In this document: positions 24,301 through 37,128 of the stretch, in pieces | How the letters are laid out: each line of letters opens with the position of its first letter | Position numbering within the stretch: the stretch's first letter is position 1 | Assembly (NCBI GenBank): GCA_048013815.1 | Contig: CM106586.1 | Coordinates: 17,112,001-17,176,000 of the forward strand | Direction of reading: 5' to 3' | DNA: 64,000 nt | Origin: Setoptus koraiensis | Lineage: Eukaryota > Arthropoda | Translations under genes and position numbers: made by a program | Notes under the pieces: generated by a model | Database searches by the model: none | What the model saw: the letters and a program-made list of their open reading frames with translations, nothing else | What the model was told of the DNA's origin: nothing

Positions 24301-27300
24301 GTTGCTTAAGATGGAATCCTGCAATTTTCAATTGTTGCCTTTGGTCTATCAAATCGGTGTTGTTTTCTCGGTCTTTCAATAGTTTGCCACTAGGCGATTT
24401 GAGTTGTAAGTTTGCAATTCCAAATTTCTTTAATTCAATGAAGCCCACGATAATCTCATTTTCGATAGTTGAGTCTAAATCAAAGTAGAATTTTAGATCA
24501 GTTCCATTGACACTTCGAGTTTTCAATGTAATATATGAATCGTGTTGGTCCCAGGAATGGCCTTTGCCCATATATTCAAATATTTCAAAGAATTGCAACA
24601 GTGTTGTCATTTTAACATTGCCATCAGCATCCAAATGTTCCTTGATGATGTGTACTTTTGCATCGAACAACTTCTGAACATAAGACAATTTTTTTATGTA
24701 TGCGTTGTGCTGATACTCATCGGATGATCGCTGGAATGGATATATGATGAGATGAAGACCGAGGCGCTCTGATCTTAGAGTCTTGGCTAGCTCACCAATT
24801 TGATACTCATCCTCGATGAAGTTACCGCTTGTTATTATTACCAGATCGCAATCCATATCGAGAATTGTGCTTCGTTCCATCCAGAGGTTTTGGGCTTCGC
24901 TCAAGATTTTAGCAAAACTGCATTGTGACTGCTCGTTTCCCAATTCTCCAATGGTTGTGCCTGGCTCATTGAAGGGGGGCACTCCAGGCGAATATAATTG
25001 AAGACGCGAATCCAGATTGCTGTCCAATCGCCTGAATGGCCTACGATGCGATTGTTCTCTACCAAACCAAACAACAGCTACATCACTGTTGGCTATCAAA
25101 TCAAAGGCCAAAAATTTTCTAATAGCAGCATCCAGAAGTTCACTCTCCATTCGTTTGGAATTATCCATCAAAGTGTTGGTGTATTCGACCCCAATAATGA
25201 ATCTGGGTGGCTCTTCTTTGATAAACCGGAAATTGGTTGGCGGTAATCTATTGAAGGCGATTTGACTGTCAATAACCAATAATTAATAAATGTGTTCCAA
25301 TTTGGAGGCAGATAGCGGGAAGTGGATAGAGACAAAATAATGATCAGTTAATAAGTTCTAAGGTATCAAGCAGTGCATTTGCATGTTGTGAATATAAGGA
25401 ACTAATCTAATTATGGTCCCTTATTGAGGTGACCGAATTAGGTCTCGGAACCCAGATAGAGAGAGGGAATTCAATTTTGCTAAGTGAGCGCGCGTGCCAT
25501 ACATTTCATTAGAACCAATCCGTGTAGCTAAATGAGCCAGCGCTGCGATTAATTTTGCGATATCCGATCTAATGCGAGGACTTCGCAAATGCATCCGCTG
25601 CGAGCGGTGTGTACAAGACGTCGTCATTTCTTGAGTGTTTTTAGTAGATTAGAAACGGCCAATATTCATGCACCATATATCAACAAACAACAGATGGAAA
25701 TCGGCTTACAAATTGATTAGGAACCGCGAGGACATAATTTATTGCTCAGTCAGACGTCAGACGTAGTAAGCACACCACATCTAACAACAAGCGCCGCTAT
25801 ATCTGATAGCCTATTCAGATCAACGATCAGGTGGATTAACACCGACGGCGCCTTACAGATTTATCCCGAGAGCACGGTCATTCGCAGCAAATATTTAGCT
25901 AAGACGACCCACTACTATTCGGGTTGGCATTTCAAAATGAGATCAGCATCACACACATTTTCCATATAATCCTAATAATGCTTACAGTTCGAAATGAGAA
26001 TTATAATTTACATGTGTCTGCTGTGTTTGAGAAGTCGGATTGGTAACGAGATGAGATTCATTCTCACGCTGCCACGTCGTTTTTGGCCAAAATCTTCACT
26101 GTTGTGCCTGCCAATGATTATCACAAATGTCATAAACGTCTTTCAGGTGTCTCATTTCACCTGTCCACAGCAACATTATTATGTCATAGCAAAGTGTGGA
26201 TGTAATACGGAATGTATAATGTCTCTATCAGAATGGACTCATCGCATGATGATGACATGGCGGTGGCGACACCGCCATGTGACTATAAATAAGGTTTATA
26301 ATTTATGCAGCGACGCAGCGTAATCCTGTCATCATGTCGGCCGGCTGAGTGGCTGGCCGGCCGGCCGATCGATGAAGAAGAAAGTTATTGAGAAAGTGAA
26401 AACAACGATGGTGGCAAGATGATATAGAGAATGCGATGTTCATATCTACCGTTTAAACTATTTTGTCCCGTACCAGTGCGTGCACGCAAAGATATGCATG
26501 ATAAAATTTATGATGACTTTTCATTTTCAATGGCAGTTACCGTTACATCACTATTTGCTGGTCTCGTTGTTGTCATCGTGAGTGGTAGGCGGCGGCTGTC
26601 AAGTGCAGCAGCAATGGTAACAGAATGAAAGAGCATAAAAATTGATGATAGCCACTGTCTACATAAATAAACAAGTATGTTGACATGTTCGTATTAGACA
26701 ATTTTATCGTCACTTTGCATTTACCAGCGCGCCTTGTCTCTACGAGAATATCGCCAGTCTTGCGATACAAAGCCGGTCGCATGTTAAGCATCAGCAACGC
26801 ATATCGTAACACTAACAAACAGCAGCATCGAGACATGGCAAAAGAAGAAATTTGTTCATCTGTTCATCCAATTGGAGAGAGCTTGAAAAAAGTCAAAGAT
26901 AAGGAGAATCATAAATTAAAATAACATCTCTCTTGCTTGTCGCCGTTGTGTGTTGCCCGTTGGTTGGCCTGGCCGAACACAACAACAACAACACTTAATT
27001 AAACTAGCGGACACACGAATATAAACCAGTCGCCAACGTCAAACCATTTGCATATGAGATGATGATCGGAGCATAGTCAGGTAGCGGCCATTGGCTGTTG
27101 CATCTGTTATCTCGCCCCTTTTAATGATCTTCCTCACAAATGTTTATCCATCGTCGCATTGCCTATGCACATCATAGCCAAATGGCAACACTCTTGGCCA
27201 TAATAATTTTGTTATGTTTGAGTGCCGCCGAGTCCGTTTCGTTCGCAACGGTCATCTCTCTCGCTCGCTCTCTATAGCTATCTCGAGAAGCGCGTGCTAA

Positions 27301-30300
27301 AAGACATTAGTAACAGTAATATCGGATAGGAGCAGCACTCCATTTGACAGGGCGACCAAGACCATGTGTGTTTAGTTTATACACTAGCCACTGGTAATGT
27401 GGTTAATATTTAAATTGCTTTGTGTGGCAAGAGAAGCTTACAGCGGCAGCAGCAGCGGCATATCAGATGAGGAGAGAACTCCTTCAAATGGATGTTGGCA
27501 CGACGGCCATTCAATATTGGATAAATCAATATGACCAGCGTGTTGGCTGGCGCCACACACTTCAGTGCTCGGTGTCCAGCGATAATGATCTAGATGGCCA
27601 ATGACCGTCTTATGTATATGAGAATAGATAAATATATCATATTGGCTGCCACTATCTATCTTGTTACCAGCTGGCAGCATCTCGCGCTAGATCTCTATCG
27701 GTATCACGGTGAGAATCGGCCTTCTATTGTTATCATCTCGTCTGATAGGTCTCTTGGGGAGAAAGAAGCCACTACCTACCACACTTCGGCTGTATCTATG
27801 CGCACATAAAACAATTATTGGCCCCAGAGACAACAATATATATATCGCTCGCTCGCAACGAAATATTGTTAGTTAAGAATTAATAAGTGGCAAATGCAGC
27901 CAATAGAATCACAGCAAAACTCACCTGAATTTGTTGGGTTCAAAGTCAGCACTCTGCCTGATAACGTCCATAGCACTTCGTTGCTGGCACATAATATTTT
28001 GTTTGTTGGGAGCATCGCCGTCATGATGGTGATAGTAATGATTCTGCTGTTGTTTGCCAGAGCCCAACATAGTTAAGCGGCTGTTGGTTGCTGTTTGCAT
28101 CTGATCGATTTGATTCGTTTGCTGTTGATCGTTCGACGATGATAAGTGCTGTTGTTGCGCGTTAATTGGTGTAAAATTTTCACCACAAAAATGCCAACCA
28201 GCCGCGCTGCCACTTGCTTTTGGCTTGCCGCTACTCGCCAGATCATAGGACCAATCGCCGTACATTATAGAGTTGCTAGTAGTGATTGGCGTATCGGCGG
28301 CGACAAAAGTCGAATTGATGCTGTTGCTTTGCTGTGTCATGGCATTTGTGGTGGCCGCCAATAATGGGTAGGGCAGACAGTCGTAGGAACTAGCCAAAGG
28401 CAAACCAGACGACGGGTCTACCTCGGCGGTGCAACGCATACCTTGCGAATCAATACCACTTAGTAGCTGATCGGAAGCGGTGGCATTGTCCTGACAATCG
28501 GTTGGTTGGATATTTGAGGAGCTCATAGTGTTGACAGATTTTCCAAAGTAGCTACCAGGTGTCGAGTAGAATGGCGGATACATAGGATCGTTTCTGAAGC
28601 CATTCTCTTTGAACACTCCGTACCTGTATGAGGCCCATTCTCTGATGAAGGCGCGAGATCTGTCACTGTTTGTTCTGTCTGATGAGACCACGGTGTAATT
28701 GATGGGCAAATGAATCTTGTGACCTGTGCGTATGTCAGTTTGTTTGTGAGGGATAATTAATTTAGCATGCAGGATATTTGATGATGTATTAGTGCATATT
28801 AGATGATGTGTGGTTACAGGATGGTAGATTATTGAAGGAAGTTGGAAATTGGCAACAGAAATCAATGGAAATGAATGAAATGAGACCATTCTAAATGAGA
28901 TCCTAACAGGGGCCGTGATGACATGACAACTGCACGATTGTCCTGCTTAATTAATAGCTGCTCTCTCTCTCTCTCTCTCTCTCTCGCTTGTCTTACACGA
29001 CCGACTTCTATTAAGCTCATTGTATCATCAACATCGAAGCCGGAGGTTAATCACTAGCCACGCATAAGCTGACCTGGCAGCAAGTTAACAAAAGGCCAAC
29101 ATTGAGCAGGTTAGCACACATAAACTCACCTCTCATGAAGTAGATCGAAAAACGTGCAATAACGATCATCTTCTTTAGCAGTGATGATCTTGATCTTGAT
29201 TCTTGCTCTCGGAATTATCATTTTTCTCTCTGTTCACTGCAGAAGCAGCAGCAGCTTCGAAGCATACTCAGCCTCGCAAGCACGCTTTAAACTCTAACTA
29301 AAGACAACAAGTATTTTTGGCCCAAGTACACACAAACAGTATATTACTGGACACAACTAAACCATCAGTAATACACTTTTATCTCTCTAGTTTTATGTTG
29401 AGGATGTTACGATGCGCAAATATCTCTAAGCAGAAATGGTTTTCAATCAAGAGAGCTAATCATGATCATCATGTTGGTAATAATTCAACTATTTAGTTCA
29501 CTAGTAGTAGTAGTTTCTTTTTTCATTAGAATTATTTTGCAATCGGACAACGATGGTGAAGTTCATTGGTCGTCGTCGTCGTTACAGAGCAAAACAAGAC
29601 ACGGACACTTGAAATAATCAACAACTTATATTGCTTATATTGGATGTGAGCATGGAGTCAGTCAATATTTCATAATGTTGTTGCTGGCAGTCGGTCAGTC
29701 AGTCAGTCGTTGCCGTTCGTTGTGTTGCTGTTGTTGTTGCGATTATAATGATTTAGTTAAATCGTGACTAAACACCAGTATCATTCCTTACGCCTCATGC
29801 ATCACCGATTTATAATACACACTCCAGTTTATAAACACAACAACAAAGCAACAACAGCAAAAGGCAGATATATTTACAACAGGAGATTCAATCATATTTC
29901 ATGGCTGTAGAATAGCACATCGGCACATCACATTGGCTCTAAACAAACGTTGTTGTCTGCCGACACAGGTCAAAACACACACTCATTGGCCATTACTGCT
30001 ATGGGGCCCAACAAACCAAACTTCACAGCCAAATCACGCCGTGGTTGCTTGAATCATATGACACATGATTGATGCTTCCATCGGGCACACCACCGCCATT
30101 GGTTGTTTTGTCCACCCGAATACTCGCAATTTTTATGTAGAGAGGCTCATTTGATCGATAAGTTGTGTTGCTTATAAGATGAAATCGATTAGCGAATCTT
30201 TTCATTGCACAAACACACTAATAAACGCAACCATTTTGTTAATTAGGCTGCATCAGGGATTGTTGGTTGTGTGTCTTAAAAAACAAACAACAAAACATAA

Positions 30301-33300
30301 AAAGGATGCAAGTTCACCATACGATTGCGATACGGATATTCAATTGGCTCCAGCCAGTTCATTATACTCTCTCGGTTATCCCTTGGGAAAGTAAATAAAT
30401 GATAATATGGCTTCTCGATGCCATCAGCATCGACAGATGGACACACCAAGAACATCCGATGCTAGCAACTGATGATCCCTCATTTCTGAATATATGTCAG
30501 CCACTGTTTCTATTCTCCCAGTTGACCAATTCTTTTGGGTGTGATGATGAAACCCCAAAAGCGTAATCTCCAGAATCGATTCAGCAGTCACAAGTTAATC
30601 AGGGCGACAAATGCGCATGAGTAATGACTTACCATATTGAGCACAGCCATCATGTTGAATTGTATAGGGCATCTGTCCAAAAATGGGATCTGTATCGTCA
30701 CATTTGGCAATAATTGGGCAATAGACGGGTGAGAGATAGTATAAAGAACATAATGAAAACGGAATTGTTAGTTGTGTGAGCTTGAGGCAGTTTTGAGTAA
30801 TTGAATTGTATTCCTTCTCTCTGGGATATTTCCGGTCGGCAGTTGCATCATCTTGACCTAATGTAGGTGATGATGTCTTGAATTCACACGCTCGAGCACA
30901 AGAACATAATAGGTGTAACAGGATCAAACATCTAATTTAGTTGCATCATTACAAACATATTGTGATGATGTAAGCAAGAAAGCATTAATTACATGATAAT
31001 TAGAGCCTGCTGCTGCATTTTTAATCTTGCTACTCACTCATAGGAGCAGTGAAGTGTTGTGGCGGCGGTTGTTGTTGTCATGGTCGTCGTAACCAACAAG
31101 ACGAGGCGCCTTCATTGCGACAAATTGTTTGCCAAATAGCGCAACAAAGAATGGTAGTAGTGTGAGAACATGGATCATCGTTCGGTTTACAGCACTTATC
31201 GAGGTGTTACTGGTGCTACTGCCAGTCAAGAAAGTGACGAGGTGCACAATGTCTTAACAACAATGCCAACAACTATGCCAAAGACAACGTTTTACATGAT
31301 CACTGAAGCAAGTGTCAGTGGACTTCTAGTGGCGATGATGCCACAACACAATTGCTGCAAACAAGTATTGAAGTGAATAACATCATCGAGTGCCATTGAG
31401 ATTGAAGATTCATGCAATCAGAATTCTTGGCGAATCTTGACGCTACACAATTGAAGGAAAAAATATGGCCTCTTATGTGCTCACTAAATTCAATTGGCTT
31501 TTCATGCAGATATTCAATGGAGCACAAGTGCAATTTTGTTCTTGTCGTCTCTATAAAAATACTTTCAAGTAAAGCGGAGAAATTCCTAGAATTAAATCAA
31601 GCCTATAATTGTTAGAATCAATCACTATCACATTCATTACATGTAGAGCGACAGTTGTCCACAGATAGTGCTAGGGAGTAGCCTACATTTAGTTTTTTGG
31701 TGTTTACAGTGATATCAGCAGTCAATCAATGAGAGGCAATTGCATAGAAGAGCAAGGCGAGTTTGCAAATAAATACAAATTTCACGACAACGACGACGCT
31801 GCTTACATAATCATCGTCAATGGCGTACAAACGACCATCTTTGTTAACTGGGGCACAGCGACTATGGACCGTTTACTTTATATAAAGTTTAGTTGTGCTC
31901 TCCCAATGTTGGCCAAATGTTGCTGCCGACAGGGTGTTTGTGATGTGATAACGATGGCACCCTTAAACTCTCCAAGCACGTACACAAACAATCTTGATTA
32001 TTATTCTATCCTTTCTTCTTATCAATCTATTTGCTATTGGCCCAATAAGAGTGTTCTATCTTTAGGCGCCGTTGCAACACACATCGCGCGTGCCAAAATC
32101 CATCAACATTGATGCATGGACTAAACAAATGGGACGAATACATACTATTGGACGGCAACTTATCAAATGACCACGGCCATCAATTAGACTTGAGACCTCT
32201 ATTGCGTCAAACAATGAAAACAAAACAAACAGAATAATCAGTAGTTTTCCTCTCTGATAGGCCACTGTTGAAAACCTCTCATTTAGACAATGCAAACGAC
32301 GACGACAACAACAGCAACAATCGTGCCGCCGACGAGGACGAGAAGACAGTAAACAGGTCCCACTCAGAGTGATCAATCAATCCACTGGGCTCTCTATCAA
32401 TGCATGGGGCCTTCTCTTCTGATCAATCAATGCTTTTTCTCTCTCTCTTTCTCTCGCTGTTTACCCTTATTCATTAGCAAGTTTATATCCCTCAGATGAA
32501 CCGAAAACAATGGCCGACAATCATCAACTTTCAACTGTACTTATGCCTGCCCATGAAACCCTCATAACCTCTACTTTCTGTCACTATTAAACGTCCAGAA
32601 CTATTAGCCTACCATATAGCTAGAGTGAGGGCAAACATTTGATCTAATTGGTTGATCAAATGATCTTGCACGTAACATGAACCGGGAGGAATGAGGGTAA
32701 ACAGATTGAACAAGTAGTTACAACAACTTCATTAATACTATCAATATGCTCTGTTATGATTAGTACTTAAATTGTATTGATTGGCTGGTCACCACCAGAT
32801 TAACTAGTGCGCACCGATCAACACTAATAGTCGCCCGTTGTAACTGCTGAATCAATATCCAGTACAAATAAAATCAAGCCGCTCGGTTGATTTGTCCATC
32901 TGTTTGTGTCCATCTAGATATGGAGCTCGTTGAGCGTTAAATCGGATCAACGCATGCAACAAAAGATTTTCTTTTATCCTATCAAAATAAGAGAGAATAT
33001 TGTTCAATGATTGAAAGGTTGTATTTACTCACGGAATGGTCGAAAGGAGGCCCAGATTATCGCTGAACTCTAGATCATTTCAAGGTTCATAATCACAATG
33101 CAAACGAGGAGACCGCGTAGTTTGTACCTCTCGCATTCTAATTATATACGATGGCTGTGGAACAATTTATACCATACATATGTGTAGTGAATTGTGAGGA
33201 TTTATTACTTATTCACTTTCATACGCAATATGTAAATACATATACATTAATTTAGTCTCTGTCCGTCAGTTTTTCTCCCAATGATCAACCATGTTGTGTG

Positions 33301-36300
33301 CAAAAAGTTACCGCACGTTGTGCCGCTACATTGCTAAAACGCACAATAACGTGGTAGTAGTCCAATTGCGTAATCATCACCGTGACATATATCAGATAGA
33401 GATAAACGTTAACAAACGTACACGTAGCAAACGAACCAACTGTGAAGCTTCCAAAACCAACAAATGACCATTGGTCATTTACAGCACTCCCTAACGCAGA
33501 GAAGACAGCCTACGGTGATGGTTATAATACCGTTGACAATGATGCAAACAACATGTAACGGTCATCTATAAATATATGACTTAGGACGTCGCCTAAACTG
33601 ACACAATTAGATGTGGCCCCAGCTAATTTGAATGAGACAAATTCTTTCAGCTGGGCCCAATGTAGCCCACCACTACCAACACTAATCTACCATAATCCAC
33701 ATGACAAAGAGCAGCAGTGCATGCACAGTAGATGGAACAATGTCACAAACTCTATATAGGATGAGTAATGTTCCTACATCTACTATGACTAGCATTTAAT
33801 ATAATTTGACTGATGATGAGCTCCCCTTATTATCTCCCTTCTCTACTAGCCGACATTGCACATAGTCAAATCTCAGGCACACCCACAACAGCTAGCGCCC
33901 ATAGCATTTAGTGTGTGCAAACAGCATACGAGGCAGCTGAACTGCTAGCGACTGCAGCAGTTCAGATTTTCAGGTGTAACCTTTGTGAGGCGTTCCTCAA
34001 CTGCCCGACCAAATGACTTAATTGGTGCTTCTGTATAATACAATGGCAACAACAACCAGAGGTAATAATTCGCTATTCTTTACTACTTAATTGACACGTG
34101 CATAGGTGAGGATTCAATCGCACAATCAATAAGTGTAGATTATTTTAAATTGTTATGGCGAAAAATGTTAACTACCGACTAAAATAAGTCTACCTGGGGC
34201 GAAATGCTCGGGACAGCATGAAAACAACATGGTGTTATGAGCAATTGTGCAAATATCAATACTCAAATAATTTCAAATAGCCAACTGCCTATTAACTGTC
34301 AACTTCTAGTGTTCTCGTTAGAAAACGGATTTTTAAAAGCAACGATTTCATACGACTTTTACTCCGGGTACTACATGTGGCAACATGTAATTGTTCACGC
34401 ACATTCTATTACGGCACACGCACAATGTTTTGTAGTATGATTGTTTCAATTTATGGCAAAAAGTGTAGCACAACAATAATACTGCATGGTGCAGTTAGTA
34501 AAATCACTAAATGTTGCGCCAAGTATTTGAGTGTCTTGACCATCCATGAGAGGATCACAGTATGGTCAGCATTTGTCCCCTCTAGACTGGCGAGATGGGA
34601 ACACTTGTGCAAGTGAAGCTAGGTTAAACTAGCTCAGGGCACGCACAAAAAAGATCTGAGATGAAAAATAATAATATTCTGTGACCATTTGGCGACTTAT
34701 TGTTGTGTACATGTCAAATTTCGGACTGACAGTATTTTTTCTCATTTCTTTCAAGACAACAGAATAGTCATCACAAGCTCTATTGATCGCTCTAATAATA
34801 GACTGAATGTGCGCTATGGCTAGGCCAGAGTCGCCAGATACAAGTTGTACTTTCCGAACAAAGCATGTTGCAATCGACGGTCACACAGATAGTTTCTAGT
34901 CTCTAAACTGAACAAATTACACTCAATGAGTGTATCCAGTTTTTTGCATATATCGTCAAAGTGTATTATGCGAATATCATGTGTGACGAGTGTTTCAGAC
35001 TAGAAAATTTTTGCTAGTTGGTAAGAAAATGCAGAATCTACAATTGATTAATGCAATCACCAACACGGACTTATCGCGTTTAGAGTTAGTCGTATAATAT
35101 GTATATGATAGAGAGCGGTGTATTCATGATTATGCACTTACCATCAAATCCAACTAGGATGTCGGCTTCTCTATACAAAGTTCGACGATTTTTCGTAACA
35201 GGTTGACCCGGGTTTGGGAGCCAATCGTCTGTAGAACTATTCCATCTGTAGGGTATTAATATTTGCACATCACTAAAGTAGACACGCCCATTTAGAGCTT
35301 CATTTATAAATATAGAAGAGTCTCTTATGAATCTCTGTTATGTAATAATTATTATCATGTTGTTGATGGTTTTATATTGTTTAGTGTAATGTACATGTTT
35401 TTGTACGTTATAGACGTTTGTGACACAGGATTGAAGGATAATGATGATCCAGAATTAATGATGTTGAAATGATTGTTGTTGTTGCATATTATGTTTGTTT
35501 CATTTCGTTTTGGTGATACAATGAAAGGAAGGCATTGTCGAATAGTTTCAATTGCACACACACGTCAATGTGAATCATACAGATGGAGGGCAACAGATAG
35601 TCAGGAAAGATGACGATGTGGAGCACATTATAATTTAAAAAGAATTGTTAGTTACGGTCGTAATGTTGTGACGTAAGTAATTTTTCAAGAAGTTGGAAGG
35701 ATTATTAATAGTTGCAGTGCGGATTTGCCGTTGCAGTATGATGGTTATTGTGTGTGGAAAGTCAAAAATAATGACGGCACACATACACACATCATGAGCA
35801 TAGCGCACGACAACAACAACGGCAACAACACCGGCCGGACATACAATGGAGATTAGTGCAAGTCATAGGTCGTCGTGATGCATTCGCCAATGACGATGAT
35901 TAGTGTGATAACAGTGAAAACGGTGAGTTATGTTACGAAATAGTGTGTTGTTCGGAGAGTGGTTTTGTTGTCCAAGATTAGTGTATATAAGTTTTGTTGT
36001 TGTTGTTGTCGTTCAACGGTGGGTCGTATGTCAGACACGACAGAAGAGATGAGGTGTTCAATTGGCGGATATTTTCGTTATGATTATTATTGTACGTATA
36101 TGGTCATCAATGGAACAAATTGATTTTTTTTTCGGCAATAATTAGCAGTTCATTATGGAAGCGCAGGTGAAGTAATTGAAGTTTTGTTGTTGGTTGGTCG
36201 TTTTGAATGTTGTTAAGTGGCAGTGTAAAGGCGTTGGTTGGCGCAAGCGTTGGCCATGTGTCCGTTGGAAGAGAGTGATTGTGTGATAGATGGATATGAT

Positions 36301-37128
36301 GATGATGTGAAGAAGTTTTCAATATTATTATTATTAGCGTTGTTATCGATGTTTCGTGTTCGATTGAGTTAGGTTGTGTTGGTTTTAGCAGCATTGTTGT
36401 TGTTGTTGTTGCGAGAATGGCAGTTTGAGGAGTTGTTGTTGGAGGTTGGTTGGCCATGTATGGTGGTTGTGTTATTTGCACAACGTCACAGACACAATGG
36501 TAACATGTGGAAAATTTGTCGGCGCGATTGTTCGATGTTGACGATGTTCGTTGGCGCGGTGGAGTGTTTGTTTTGGAAGCGCGATGATTTTATGGATTTT
36601 TGTCCGAAGCATGGAGATTATTTTTGGAAAATAATAAAATTATGAGAGAGAGAGAGAGAGAGAAAGAAAGAGGGGGTTAGTTGGCTAGCGTGGACGGTGA
36701 GAGTGACTGGATGTTGTAGGGGGCGGCACGGGACCTACCTGTACATTCTCGATGAGATCTTCTTTGACGAAATCTTTCACGTTCAGTTGATTGGAGAATG
36801 TTAGTGTGATTCCAGTGTAGCCAGAGTTTTCGAATTTTATGGACGATTGCAGCGCCGATCCAATATTACAAATTGACAATAATGATATTAACGATAATGA
36901 TACTAGTGCTAGTGGCGATATCACTGTTGAATTAAATGAGCTGTGAGCAACGGAGGCGGCGGGGGCGCTGCCGCTGTGGGGATGGGGCCGCGCTCGATGA
37001 GGTCGACAACAAGTGTGCATGTTGCTGGTATGGTAATTTTGATTGTGATGTGTGGTCACTGGTCGCGGGTCACTGTGTGATGCTGCTGAGGCTAATCTGT
37101 TGGCCCGTTTGCTTGGTGTGGCTTCCAT
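21338..37128 (-). CDS. CLCA protein (calcium-activated chloride channel regulator), five exons
   Basis: Exons on the minus strand: 37128-36739, 35334-35142, 30689-30633, 28723-27925, 25265-21338. Phases 0, 1, 1, 2 agree at every junction, giving 1788 residues (vertebrate CLCAs about 900). CLCAs are secreted or membrane proteins that modulate TMEM16A-type chloride conductance. Order: hydrophobic signal at about 70-92, CLCA N-domain (FENSGYTGITLTF, VQILIPYRW, READILVG, YRYGVFKENGF), VWA at about 501-680, beta-sandwich repeats, an FN3-like region from about 1068, one membrane helix at about 1305-1332, and a 455-residue cytoplasmic tail rich in Gln, Asn and His. The zinc motif HEWAH reads REWAS at 241-245, and the VWA MIDAS DxSxS reads EYTNT at 507-511, so both sites look inactive. 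A Gln/Asn/His-rich insert at about 380-450 splits the Cys-rich part. Confidence 0.9.
25266..27924 (-). other. CLCA intron 4
   Basis: The donor is TTCAG|GTGAGT and the acceptor TTGACAG|TCAAATC. The 2.66 kb contain only short ORFs. A GCCGGCC-rich patch lies at 26339-26370. I see no nested gene. Confidence 0.8.
28724..30632 (-). other. CLCA intron 3
   Basis: The donor is TATG|GTAAGT and the acceptor CGCACAG|GTCAC. It holds a CT microsatellite at 28960-28986 and GTCA-type repeats near 29693-29708. No nested gene is seen. Confidence 0.8.
30690..35141 (-). other. CLCA intron 2, 4.45 kb
   Basis: The donor is GATG|GTAAGT and the acceptor GATACAG|ATCCC. The longest open stretches (31729-32112 plus, 127 codons; 32062-32376 minus) have no recognisable features. 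No mobile element or RNA gene was recognised. Confidence 0.75.
35335..36738 (-). other. CLCA intron 1
   Basis: The donor is GTACAG|GTAGGT and the acceptor ATAACAG|AGATTC. A GA-rich microsatellite is at 36643-36672. No nested gene is seen. Confidence 0.75.

Noticed and set aside
31729-32112. Nested gene in CLCA intron 2 (127 codons)
   Set aside because: No conserved motif, no matching neighbour exons, ordinary intron-like composition.
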